Source: Flavobacterium denitrificans DSM 15936
GTDB taxonomy: Bacteria; Bacteroidota; Bacteroidia; Flavobacteriales; Flavobacteriaceae
Length of the DNA stretch: 64,000 bases
Direction: 5' to 3'
Assembly (NCBI RefSeq): GCF_000425445.1
Contig: NZ_AUDL01000004.1
Coordinates: forward strand, 372,001-436,000
The notes under the pieces are model-generated. The model had not been told where the DNA came from, made no database searches, and saw only the letters and a program-made list of their open reading frames with translations. The translations under genes were made by a program, and so were the position numbers. Numbering within the stretch: position 1 is the stretch's first letter; the number at the start of each line of letters is the position of its first letter. Below, piece after piece: positions 26,703 to 34,287 of the stretch.

Positions 26703-27941
26703 CTATTTTTTTAGAGATAGAATAATTCCCATATGAATTTGAAAATCTTCTGAAAGCGAAGGCGCTTCAGGAATAAATCCATCTGTTTTATACGACATTC
26801 CGAAATTAAAATAAGCAGATGGTTTTGTAGAATTACTTCTTTTTGAAAATCTAATTGCAAATTCAGATTTCAGGCCAATTCCAAATTCATTTTCTTTTGC
26901 CCTAAATGCTAAATCTTTAGGTTGTTCCCAAAAATCCAAAGTGGAATTCAATATAAATTTTTCATCATGAAAAGTATAATTATGCAAAGCAATACCTCCT
27001 GCAAAAAATGCGTAGCTTTTATTAAAATATTGGCGAAAATAGGGATTCAATTTGTATCTATCCTTTATTTGTAAGTACGCATTTTGCTCTGTAAAATATC
27101 CAAATGGGGCTAAAGAATAATTAACTGAAAAATTCCCAACTACATCTTTTGACAATTTATAATTTCCCAACTTCCAAACATTTGGATTCAAAAAATTGAT
27201 TAATGAATAATACCCTATTCTCTTTGCATATGATTTTTCTTCATCGGTTAAGTCCTTTCTTTCTGTATAACGATAAAACTCCATTGAAGGCCTATGCAAA
27301 TGACGAATCATTCCATATATATCATTTCCAACAACATCTCTATCAAGTTCTTTACTGTCTTCTTCCTTAATTCTTGTTGTTGAATTATAAAGGGTAGTAA
27401 AATAATATAATTGAGTTCCTAATTTTCTCATCAAATAATCGGGATAAAGAACCTTATAACTCTCTTCATTAAAATTAAAATACATATCAGATTTCCTGGA
27501 GTATGCGTAATCTGACTCTAATCCTGCTGTATGAAGTCTTATGTAGTTTGGCAAATTATTATCTCGTAAATTAATCAAAGTTTCATTGCTCACACCTGTT
27601 ACTTTGGCAACAAAATTTTTATCTAAAAAAGGTTTATTCACACTTCCAATTCCAAGTTCAGAGAGTACTGACTGATGACCCGCTTCATGAGTAATTGCCT
27701 GTCCAATTAAGGATGTAAATATCAACAAACTAGTTGAATATATTTTTTCTTCTTTTTTAGTAATTGAGGAGCTATTAATTTCTTGACCGATATATCGAAT
27801 CGAATTCAACATTAAATCGTTACTTTGGGACATTGTAAAAAGATAATCCTTTCCATCGTAGAGGTTATAATTATAGTATTTGGATTGAGCGTTATTTACA
27901 ATTGTTACTAAAAAAAACACAACACTAAGAGTATATTTCAT
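26703..27941 (-). CDS. Secreted HEAGH-motif protein with C-terminal barrel-like region
   Basis: This 412-residue protein has signal peptide MKYTLSVVFFLVTIVNNAQS. Residues about 84-96 read ITHEAGHQSVLSE, a HExxH metallopeptidase-type motif. The C-terminal third has repeated aromatic alternating segments (SYAFFAGGIALHNYTF, SAYFNFGMSYKT) ending in MGIILSLKK, which resembles an outer-membrane beta-barrel. The family is not recognised and a third metal ligand cannot be named. It is the last gene of the peptide-export island, 164 bp after the second double-glycine peptide gene. A role in peptide processing, immunity or receptor function is possible but unproven. Confidence 0.75.
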   Translation of the reverse strand: MKYTLSVVFFLVTIVNNAQSKYYNYNLYDGKDYLFTMSQSNDLMLNSIRYIGQEINSSSITKKEEKIYSTSLLIFTSLIGQAITHEAGHQSVLSELGIGSVNKPFLDKNFVAKVTGVSNETLINLRDNNLPNYIRLHTAGLESDYAYSRKSDMYFNFNEESYKVLYPDYLMRKLGTQLYYFTTLYNSTTRIKEEDSKELDRDVVGNDIYGMIRHLHRPSMEFYRYTERKDLTDEEKSYAKRIGYYSLINFLNPNVWKLGNYKLSKDVVGNFSVNYSLAPFGYFTEQNAYLQIKDRYKLNPYFRQYFNKSYAFFAGGIALHNYTFHDEKFILNSTLDFWEQPKDLAFRAKENEFGIGLKSEFAIRFSKRSNSTKPSAYFNFGMSYKTDGFIPEAPSLSEDFQIHMGIILSLKK

Positions 27942-27961
27942 AATATTCTAACGAAAAAATT

Positions 27962-28042
27962 AAAACTATTCACCATTTAAATTAAAAAACTGTTTTGCAT
28001 AAACATTATTTCTAAAATCTTATTTAAATGTTGAATAGTTTT
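27962..28042 (-). terminator. Inverted repeat after the paired peptide genes
   Basis: AAAACTATTCACCATTTAAA near 27963 is matched by ATTTAAATGTTGAATAGTTT near 28022 with two mismatches. It lies 64 bp downstream of the last peptide stop and could end the short peptide transcript. Confidence 0.45.
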
Positions 28043-28105
28043 TTCTAAAATTTGAATACCTAAAAATTAGATCGTATATAATACTGTTTTTAGAAATTCA
28101 TAAAA

Positions 28106-28240
28106 TTAATCTAACATATCCAAAAGGATTCTTGTTCCCAAAGCCACTAAAAAGAATAATCCCCACATGAAACCTCCTGAGACTTCTTTTTGTTGTTCTT
28201 TTGACATTTCTACAACACCAATTTTATCCAAGTCTATCAT
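28106..28240 (-). CDS. Double-glycine leader peptide, 44 aa (peptide 3)
   Basis: Starts at ATG 28240 (MIDLDKIGVVEMSKEQQKEV, then SGG). The leader of 23 residues ends in GG, with the hydrophobic/acidic pattern VVEMSKEQQKEV typical of class II bacteriocin and C39-peptidase substrates. The predicted mature part is about 21 residues, FMWGLFFLVALGTRILLDML plus D, strongly hydrophobic and helical. The gene starts 10 bp after the end of the other peptide gene. The two together resemble a two-peptide bacteriocin pair, though a signalling role is not excluded. A nearby upstream ATG in the same frame would give an atypical leader and is rejected. Confidence 0.8.
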   Translation of the reverse strand: MIDLDKIGVVEMSKEQQKEVSGGFMWGLFFLVALGTRILLDMLD

Positions 28241-28250
28241 AGCACTTTTT

Positions 28251-28379
28251 TTAAGTTGTAAGTAAATAAGCAATTGCTCCAACAAGAATTCCCGCAAGAA
28301 GTTCTAACAAAAATCCTCCTTCAATTTCTTCCATTTCATGAGCTTTTAACTCAACTAAATTCAATTCTTCTAAATTCAT
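28251..28379 (-). CDS. Double-glycine leader peptide, 42 aa (peptide 2)
   Basis: Starts at ATG 28379 (MNLEELNLVELKAHEMEEIE, then GG). The leader is 22 residues; the predicted mature peptide is FLLELLAGILVGAIAYLLTT, 20 residues, hydrophobic, with a G-x3-G (GILVG) motif as in helix-packing two-peptide bacteriocins. It is preceded by the same promoter/operator block as the peptide at 33419. It precedes peptide 3 by 10 bp in the same transcript. The exporter gene lies directly upstream. Confidence 0.82.
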   Translation of the reverse strand: MNLEELNLVELKAHEMEEIEGGFLLELLAGILVGAIAYLLTT

Positions 28380-28447
28380 AACTTTAAAATTTAAATGGTT
28401 AATTAATTTCTAATAAAATCATTTTCTTGAGAACGCTTTCATTAGAG

Positions 28448-28486
28448 CAAACTTATCATAGTTCCGTCTAATAAAATTGGACGGAA
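28448..28486 (-). promoter_or_regulatory. Peptide promoter and inverted-repeat operator, copy B
   Basis: On the minus strand an inverted repeat TTCCGTC ... GACGGAA (28462-28486, 7-bp arms, 11-base spacer) is followed by TAAGTTTG (28448-28455), a TAnnTTTG -7 element. The block is nearly identical to 33629-33667, with the same 6-base spacing between repeat and -7 element. It lies about 70 bp upstream of the peptide start and just beyond the exporter stop. Confidence 0.75.
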
Positions 28487-28520
28487 GTTAAACGCATTTA
28501 TTTTTCTTCATTAATAATTT

Positions 28521-30671
28521 TTAAAGTAAATTCTGTTTGTTCCAAAGATTATGATATTCTGATTTTTGTTCCAATAAATCTGAATGATTTCCAGATTCGA
28601 CAATATTTCCCTCTTTCATTACCAGGATTGTATCAGCATTTGCAATTGTACTTAAACGATGCGCAATAACTATAATCGTTTTTCCCTGTGATTTAAAATT
28701 ATCTATTACTTCTTTTACAATTTTTTCTGAGTGGGTATCCAATGATGAAGTCGCTTCGTCCATCAATAAAATTTCAGGATCTTTATATAAAGCTCTTGCA
28801 ATAGCAATTCGTTGTTTTTGTCCTCCAGAAAGCATTGTTCCGTTTTCTCCAATTTGCGTTTCAAAACCATTTGGCAGTTTTTCTGCAAACTCTGTAATGC
28901 CTAACTGTTTTGACAAATCCAAAATTCTTTGAATATTTGGAAACGAATCTCCTAAAGCAATATTTTCGATAATGTTTCCTGAAAATAAATTAAGCTGTTG
29001 TGGAATAACTCCAACTATTTGACGTAAACTTTTGTAATGAATGAATTTCGTATCATATTCACCAATTAAAATTTTCCCTTCTTTTATTGGATACAAATTT
29101 TGAAGTAAAGAAATTAAAGTCGTTTTCCCACTTCCGCTTTCTCCAACTATAGCAGTCATTTTATTTCTTTTGAATACTGCATTAAAGTTTTTAAAAACTT
29201 CTAATCTAGAACCGTAACGAAAAGAAACATTCTCGAATTTTATATCTCCTACATTTTCTTTTTGCAATTCTACTTTATTTTCTGTTTCCTCTCTTTCCAA
29301 GTCCATTATTTCAAATAGCCTGTCAGCAGCAATTAATGCATTTTGTGCTGTTTTATTCATATTTATCAACGACGCAACTGGCGAAGTAAAATACCCTATT
29401 AATGCATAAAATGAAAATAATTCTCCAGGAGTAATAGCTCTATCGATTACATAACCTGAACCAATCCACATTAAAACAACTGTAAAAACTGAAGCTAGAA
29501 ACTGTGTTGAAGTTGTGGCAAAAATGCCATTTAAACCTGATTTATAAGTTGTAAATAAAAGTTTTACAAATTTATTTTCTGTTTTTAAATTTGAGAATTC
29601 TTCAATTCCAAACTCCTTGACAGTTCTCACATGCGTAATACTTTCTACTAATTGAGTTTGCAGTTCGGCAGCATTCTCCATGATATTCCGCTCAACCTTT
29701 TTGTTAAATTTATTGAGAAGAAAATAAATAGAGGCGTAAAAAGGAATAACTAAAATAATAACCAAAGCCAGTTTCCAATAATAAGTAAACATTAAAACAA
29801 ATGAAAAAACGACAATAAAAACATTAACAATCATTTCGATTGCCACTTCATTTATAAAAGAACGAATTTTTACAGCATCATTAATTCGAGATGTAATCTC
29901 GCCTATTTGCATTGTATCAAAAAAACGCTGAGGCAGATGAAGCAGATGTTTATAGTAACCCAAGATTAATCTGGCATCGATTAACTGTCCTGTTTTCATT
30001 ACAAAAATGCTTTTTTTTGAACCAAGATAGGCTTGGAGCAAAATAACTGCAATCATAGAAACACTCAATAAATTGAGCAGATTTCTATTTCCATCAACCA
30101 AAACGTAATCAGTTATTTTTTGGATATAAATTGACATGGCCAGTCCCAAAACTGTAAATAATATTGCCCCAACTAAAGCCTGAACTAAAATAGTTTTGTG
30201 TGGCTGAATTAAATTCCAAAATCTTTTTATGGGCGACGTTTTCTCATTTAGAGTTTTAAAATCATCATTTGGAGCAAAAAGAATCAATACGCCCGACCAT
30301 ACCTTTTGAAATTCTTCAAAAGTATAAGTTTGCATTTTTCCAAAACCAGGATCCATAACCGTGATTTTAGATTTTTCAACTTTGTAGATTACTACATAAT
30401 GATGAAGTTGCTCTTTGGTAACGATATGAGCAATAGCAGGAAGCGGAATTTTATCTAAAGAATCTAATCCTCCTTTTACACCTTTTGCTGTAAAACCCAT
30501 TTTCTCAGCTGCTTCAATAATCCCTAGCACATTTGTACCACGTTTATCTGTATTAGCGTATTGGCGTATTCTCGCTATAGGAAGATTAACTTTAAAATGA
30601 TTTCCGATAGAAGCCAGACAAGCAGCGCCACAATCTTTAATATCATGTTGTTTTATTTTTATTGATGCCAT
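28521..30671 (-). CDS. C39-peptidase-containing ABC exporter
   Basis: This 716-residue peptidase-containing ABC transporter cleaves double-glycine leaders and exports the mature peptide. The N-terminal C39 domain has QHDIKDCGAAC with catalytic C14, H91 in HYVVIYKV and D107 in VMDPGFG. About six membrane helices (residues 155-440) follow. The nucleotide-binding domain carries Walker A GESGSGKTT, signature LSGGQKQR, and ILLMDEATSSLD. All catalytic parts are intact. It lies 6 bp after the HlyD gene and directly before the paired peptide genes, its likely substrates. Confidence 0.95.
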   Translation of the reverse strand: MASIKIKQHDIKDCGAACLASIGNHFKVNLPIARIRQYANTDKRGTNVLGIIEAAEKMGFTAKGVKGGLDSLDKIPLPAIAHIVTKEQLHHYVVIYKVEKSKITVMDPGFGKMQTYTFEEFQKVWSGVLILFAPNDDFKTLNEKTSPIKRFWNLIQPHKTILVQALVGAILFTVLGLAMSIYIQKITDYVLVDGNRNLLNLLSVSMIAVILLQAYLGSKKSIFVMKTGQLIDARLILGYYKHLLHLPQRFFDTMQIGEITSRINDAVKIRSFINEVAIEMIVNVFIVVFSFVLMFTYYWKLALVIILVIPFYASIYFLLNKFNKKVERNIMENAAELQTQLVESITHVRTVKEFGIEEFSNLKTENKFVKLLFTTYKSGLNGIFATTSTQFLASVFTVVLMWIGSGYVIDRAITPGELFSFYALIGYFTSPVASLINMNKTAQNALIAADRLFEIMDLEREETENKVELQKENVGDIKFENVSFRYGSRLEVFKNFNAVFKRNKMTAIVGESGSGKTTLISLLQNLYPIKEGKILIGEYDTKFIHYKSLRQIVGVIPQQLNLFSGNIIENIALGDSFPNIQRILDLSKQLGITEFAEKLPNGFETQIGENGTMLSGGQKQRIAIARALYKDPEILLMDEATSSLDTHSEKIVKEVIDNFKSQGKTIIVIAHRLSTIANADTILVMKEGNIVESGNHSDLLEQKSEYHNLWNKQNLL

Positions 30672-30677
30672 TTATTT

Positions 30678-31814
30678 TTATCTGCTATTTTGTTTTGGGT
30701 TTAACCAATCATCCATTTTGTCGAATAACAAATCGAATAAACTTCTGCGGGTAATAATATATCTTGTAGTTAAAGTCATTCCTTTTGAAACATCGGTTTT
30801 GTAACCTGATTTTAAATGCAATGTTTTAGAATCCAAAGAACAGCGCACTTTAAAAAAAGCCTGATCGCCCTGCATCGTAATATTGCGGTCAATATCAATT
30901 ACTTTTCCTTCTAAAAAACCCCATTGATTGTAATTAAAAGCATCTAGCTGAAATTTTACTTTTTGATTCTTCTTTATCAAACCAATATCATTTGGAGAAA
31001 CATTACTTTCAACAATAAGATGATCAGCTGAAGAAATAGTTGCTATTGATTGTGACGCATTTACAAAAGAGCCTTCTTGAATTCCTGAATAATTCTCTAT
31101 TGTGCCTGAAATAGGCGCTATAACAACATAATTATTAGATTCAACCTTTATTTTGGCAACTGTTCCATTCAAGTTTTTCAAACGCTCTTCTAAATCTCTT
31201 TTCTGGTTTTCCCAAGTTGATTTTTGCTGGCTTATAAAACTTTGCAACGCTTGTTTAGTTAAACGTAGTTCGTATTCCAGTTTTTCAAAATCTGCTTTTG
31301 CAATAATATCTTTATCATAAAGAATTTTATTGCGATCGTAATTTATTTGTGCTTGCGAAATTTTACTTTGCAGTTCGTTTTTTCCAGATTGAAATTTGAA
31401 TAAATCTTCACGTGCTGTAGAAGTGAGCAAATGTGTAGTTTGATTTTGTAACAGATTTGAAATATCTTTTAACAATGAAGAAGCAGAACTTGATAATATA
31501 TCCTGAGTTCTTTTATCACTTTCAAGATTTTCTTTGGAGATTTTTAAAAGTGTGTCGCCCTTTTTTACAAAAGTATTATTCTTTATAGCTATCCAATTCA
31601 CTCTTCCGCTCACAATTGTTGCAACAGGAACATTATCTGTTTTACTACGAATTATGCCACGGCTTTGACTACTAATATCGATTTTAATAATTGGTAGTAA
31701 TCCTAAAAAAATAAGGATTGCTAAAAGAATAATAAAGTAAATTGAAAAGCTCTTCGTTTTGTTTTTTGCAATAAGATTTTCAAGGTTGCTTATAGGGTCT
31801 GAACTGAAATTCAT
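30678..31814 (-). CDS. HlyD-family membrane fusion protein
   Basis: This 378-residue periplasmic adaptor has one N-terminal membrane helix (about residues 23-43, IYFIILLAILIFLGLLPIIKI), a barrel-sandwich hybrid domain split by a coiled-coil hairpin (about 105-215), the conserved PISGTIENYSGIQEGSFV segment near 233, and a C-terminal beta-barrel domain. It works with the exporter to reach the outer membrane. No outer-membrane TolC gene is in the island, so a chromosomal TolC is probably shared. It lies between the ATPase (12 bp) and the exporter (6 bp). Confidence 0.93.
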   Translation of the reverse strand: MNFSSDPISNLENLIAKNKTKSFSIYFIILLAILIFLGLLPIIKIDISSQSRGIIRSKTDNVPVATIVSGRVNWIAIKNNTFVKKGDTLLKISKENLESDKRTQDILSSSASSLLKDISNLLQNQTTHLLTSTAREDLFKFQSGKNELQSKISQAQINYDRNKILYDKDIIAKADFEKLEYELRLTKQALQSFISQQKSTWENQKRDLEERLKNLNGTVAKIKVESNNYVVIAPISGTIENYSGIQEGSFVNASQSIATISSADHLIVESNVSPNDIGLIKKNQKVKFQLDAFNYNQWGFLEGKVIDIDRNITMQGDQAFFKVRCSLDSKTLHLKSGYKTDVSKGMTLTTRYIITRRSLFDLLFDKMDDWLNPKQNSR

Positions 31815-31826
31815 TGTTTTTTTGAA

Positions 31827-32468
31827 TTACTGCACGTTATTTGAGAAAAGTTTCTCTTCAATTTCGCCATATTGAAATTTTTCAAATTCGGTTACTTTAG
31901 CATTTTGTATCAAAAAAATACGATCGCAATCTTTGTATAGGACTTCTAGAATATGAGAAGATATAAAGATGATGCTAGTTTTTGATAATTGTCTGATATA
32001 GTTCATCAATACATAATTAGATTCCAGATCTAATCCGTTAAAGGGTTCGTCAAAAATATAGATGGTATATGTTTTCTGAAAAATAGCATTCATGTAAGCT
32101 TTCTTTTTCATTCCAGTAGAAAACTCCTTTATAAATTTATTTTGAGGAACATCAAATATTTGAAAAACGTTATTTTGAATGTGTAATAATTCTTGGTAAA
32201 AAACGACAAATTCTTTGGCTGTTAATTCATCGTAAATCACTGGCTCAGTAGGGCACCATGCAATTTTGCCATGAAGAGAAGATTCTGTCTTGTGAATAAT
32301 AGAACCTTTAAAAGAAGTTAAACCCATTATGCAACGAAATAACGTTGTCTTACCAGCACCATTTTTTCCTATAACGCCATAAATTCCATTTTGAGGTATC
32401 GAAATCGAAATGTCTTCCAAAGCCGTTTTGTCTTTGTAAGATTTGTTTATTATGTTAATTTGAAACAT
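31827..32468 (-). CDS. ABC transporter ATP-binding protein
   Basis: This 213-residue ATPase has Walker A GKNGAGKTT, a signature region FSTGMKKKAYMNA and Walker B YIFDEPFNGLD. It overlaps the upstream permease gene by 14 bp, so the two form one ABC-2-type complex. Similar ATPase/permease pairs protect bacteriocin producers (LanFEG/immunity type) or move a modified peptide. Which role applies here is not shown by sequence. Confidence 0.9.
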   Translation of the reverse strand: MFQINIINKSYKDKTALEDISISIPQNGIYGVIGKNGAGKTTLFRCIMGLTSFKGSIIHKTESSLHGKIAWCPTEPVIYDELTAKEFVVFYQELLHIQNNVFQIFDVPQNKFIKEFSTGMKKKAYMNAIFQKTYTIYIFDEPFNGLDLESNYVLMNYIRQLSKTSIIFISSHILEVLYKDCDRIFLIQNAKVTEFEKFQYGEIEEKLFSNNVQ

Positions 32469-33360
32469 ACTGAATGACTTTAATAGTTTTGACAGATTTT
32501 AAATACAGAAATGGAATAGCAATAAGAGATATACCTAATGGAAGCATACTCACAAAAATCGCAAGCATAAGTTGATGTAATAATTGATTCTTAAAAAATG
32601 AATATTTGAATACGATATTAAGTAATGGAATCAAAAAAATTATAGGAGAAAAACATAACAGTTCCCATTTCTTAAATAAGCATAAAGCAATAATTAACGG
32701 TATTGCTACTAATAGAGAATTTTTAATTGATGTTTTAAATTGTTGGTTTAAATAATCCTTTCCGATATAATAACTCATCGTTATATTCTCGAAAGCTTCC
32801 CTTTGAAAAGAAGGTATAATTCCAAAAATCGAAGCTGCGAAAAGAGATGCTATAATAAGATTTTCATTATTATATAAATCTCCAACAATAACCAAAAAAA
32901 TAGTTATTGGAAGAAAGAAAATTAATTTGTTTCTCCTCCAGCAAATGTGCCAAAATGGATCAAACAAGCTAAACGGATATTTAATTACTTTACCATAAAA
33001 CTGAGGGACAATATAGATATAAACTGTTATTAAAACAAGATATATTAAAGCAAGTAAATATTCTCTATTTATAATAAACAAAACCAAATAAAGTAGGCCG
33101 TAAACAAAGTATTCCCAAAATAATATTAATCTCCATTTTCTATTTAGCTTTAACAATTCAATATCTTTCCTTGTAATATGATAGAAAAAAATGTCTAAAG
33201 AAAATAGAAGAGCATAGTTTCGTAAAACTTGAAATTTTTCATTTAAACAAAAAAGATACAATAAACAACCACAAAGAAAAATGACAATTGCCCATTCGTC
33301 TTTAGGTGGTAAAAATTTTCGAAGACGAATTAGAACTAATTTTTGAATTACTTGTATCAT
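32455..33360 (-). CDS. Multi-pass membrane protein, ABC permease partner
   Basis: This 301-residue protein has about eight hydrophobic segments, aromatic- and lysine-rich loops, and a basic N-terminus (MIQVIQKLVLIRLRKFLPPK). Its start of overlap with the following ATPase (14 bp) marks it as the transmembrane partner. The sequence is highly diverged with A/T-rich codons. It lies 58 bp after the first peptide gene and may serve immunity or export. Confidence 0.75.
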   Translation of the reverse strand: MIQVIQKLVLIRLRKFLPPKDEWAIVIFLCGCLLYLFCLNEKFQVLRNYALLFSLDIFFYHITRKDIELLKLNRKWRLILFWEYFVYGLLYLVLFIINREYLLALIYLVLITVYIYIVPQFYGKVIKYPFSLFDPFWHICWRRNKLIFFLPITIFLVIVGDLYNNENLIIASLFAASIFGIIPSFQREAFENITMSYYIGKDYLNQQFKTSIKNSLLVAIPLIIALCLFKKWELLCFSPIIFLIPLLNIVFKYSFFKNQLLHQLMLAIFVSMLPLGISLIAIPFLYLKSVKTIKVIQYVSN

Positions 33361-33418
33361 ATTTTATTAAAAATAGAGCGAATTATTGTTTATTAATTCG
33401 CTCTAAAATTTATATTAA

Positions 33419-33556
33419 TTAATATGCAGCCTGTGTGCCCCAGCATAAGAAAACAGCAATTATTAAAGGAATAATTCCTCCTTCAATTTCCTGTATTTCC
33501 TGAGTATTTAGCTCGACTAAGCCAAAATCTTCGAAATTCACTAATTCTAATTCCAT
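33419..33556 (-). CDS. Double-glycine leader peptide, 45 aa (peptide 1)
   Basis: Starts at ATG 33556 (MELELVNFEDFGLVELNTQE, then IQEIEGG). The leader of 27 residues ends in EIEGG, like peptide 2. The mature peptide would be about 18 residues, IIPLIIAVFLCWGTQAAY, hydrophobic with one cysteine. It has its own promoter/operator (33629-33667) inside the end of the HTH gene and stands before the ABC permease gene. The single cysteine could allow dimer formation or modification, but no modifying enzyme gene is adjacent. Confidence 0.82.
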   Translation of the reverse strand: MELELVNFEDFGLVELNTQEIQEIEGGIIPLIIAVFLCWGTQAAY

Positions 33557-33622
33557 AATTCTAAAATTTAAAATGTTAATAAATAAGTTTTAACAAAATC
33601 ATTTTTCTCGAGAAGTATTTTG

Positions 33623-33943
33623 TTATAGCAAACTTATCAGAGTTCCGTCTAATAAAATTGGACGGAAATTAGAGCCTCCAAAAATTTCTTTAGATTCATC
33701 ATCTTTAATTGTTTTAAGCGAAAAATTCAATACTAATTCAAATGGAGTTTCGTAGTAAAAGGTTTCACGTTTTTTACAATATTTAATAGGAGCATTCAAT
33801 TCTTTTATTGCCTCTAACTCATTATAAAGCTGGCTTCTGCTTAAATGAAGTTTTCGAGCAAAAGCAATTGGTGCACCCGTTTTTTCTCCACAAATTAATT
33901 TGTGAATCCTTTTAATTCTTTCAATTTGTTTAATAAAGTTCAT
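33623..33943 (-). CDS. Small HTH transcriptional regulator
   Basis: This 106-residue protein has an N-terminal winged-helix-type domain (about 1-70). The core FARKLHLSRSQLYNELEAIK fits a helix-turn-helix, followed by NAPIKYCKKRETFYYETPFEL as the wing. Similar small regulators accompany RiPP and bacteriocin clusters in Bacteroidota. The last 17 or so residues (NFRPILLDGTLISLL) are encoded by the conserved inverted-repeat/promoter block that serves peptide 1, so regulatory DNA overlaps the coding end. It is the first gene of the island and the best candidate to bind that operator. Confidence 0.8.
   Translation of the reverse strand: MNFIKQIERIKRIHKLICGEKTGAPIAFARKLHLSRSQLYNELEAIKELNAPIKYCKKRETFYYETPFELVLNFSLKTIKDDESKEIFGGSNFRPILLDGTLISLL
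33629..33667 (-). promoter_or_regulatory. Peptide promoter and inverted-repeat operator, copy A
   Basis: The inverted repeat TTCCGTC ... GACGGAA lies at 33643-33667, then after 6 bases the -7 element TAAGTTTG (33629-33636, minus strand). This copy overlaps the 3' end of the HTH gene and lies 73 bp upstream of peptide 1. Copy B (28448-28486) has the same layout. Confidence 0.75.
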
Positions 33944-34104
33944 GACATGAAGTTTAAAAATTAATAAATCATTTAAATAATTCGATGGTTTTGATTTTTT
34001 TTTTAATAATTAATAATTGTCATGTTTTTTGTGGAATCGTGAAATTAAAATGGAAGGCTTTAAAAACAGGAGAAAATAGGTTTTTAAAATATCAGAATAA
34101 GACA

Positions 34105-34120
34105 TTTGTAACGTTACAAA
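34105..34120. promoter_or_regulatory. 16-bp perfect palindrome TTTGTAACGTTACAAA
   Basis: An exact palindrome in the gap between the HTH gene and rseP, shaped like a dimeric-regulator site. It is 132 bp before the rseP -7 element, so which gene it would serve is open. Confidence 0.5.
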
Positions 34121-34251
34121 CTAATAAGTTACTAATAAAGCAAGCACGAGATACATGGCACTTTTACTTTAAAAAAAACTAAGCTTAATTATTAACAAAC
34201 ATTTAAAACCTTAAGTATTATATTGCGGGCTTAAATTAAATTTTAAAACGT

Positions 34252-34259
34252 TACTTTTG
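34252..34259 (+). promoter_or_regulatory. rseP promoter, -7 element
   Basis: TACTTTTG matches TAnnTTTG and is followed by TGC; it lies 28 bp before the rseP ATG. A -33 TTG at 34223-34225 is more distant than usual. Confidence 0.55.
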
Positions 34260-34287
34260 TGCGTTAAATACGAACTAAAATTATAAA

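Larger units (their letters stand above)
33944..34287. other. Divergent intergenic region with perfect palindrome
   Basis: This A/T-rich 344-bp region lies between the HTH gene and rseP. It contains the perfect palindrome TTTGTAACGTTACAAA at 34105-34120, a candidate operator, and the rseP promoter element at 34252-34259. A plus-strand frame of 65 codons at 33985 looks non-coding. Confidence 0.55.

Noticed and set aside
28241..28297. Longer start for the 44-residue peptide
   Set aside because: The upstream 19 codons overlap the end of the other peptide gene and give no normal leader; the short start yields a typical double-glycine leader.
28440..28500. Remnant of a second HTH gene (matching codons NFRPILLDGT)
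   Set aside because: The match covers only the inverted repeat and promoter, with synonymous positions also conserved; there is no upstream HTH sequence, so duplicated regulatory DNA is the better reading.
33985..34182. A 65-codon plus-strand frame in the HTH-rseP gap
   Set aside because: Low-complexity A/T translation, no start context, overlaps a palindrome.
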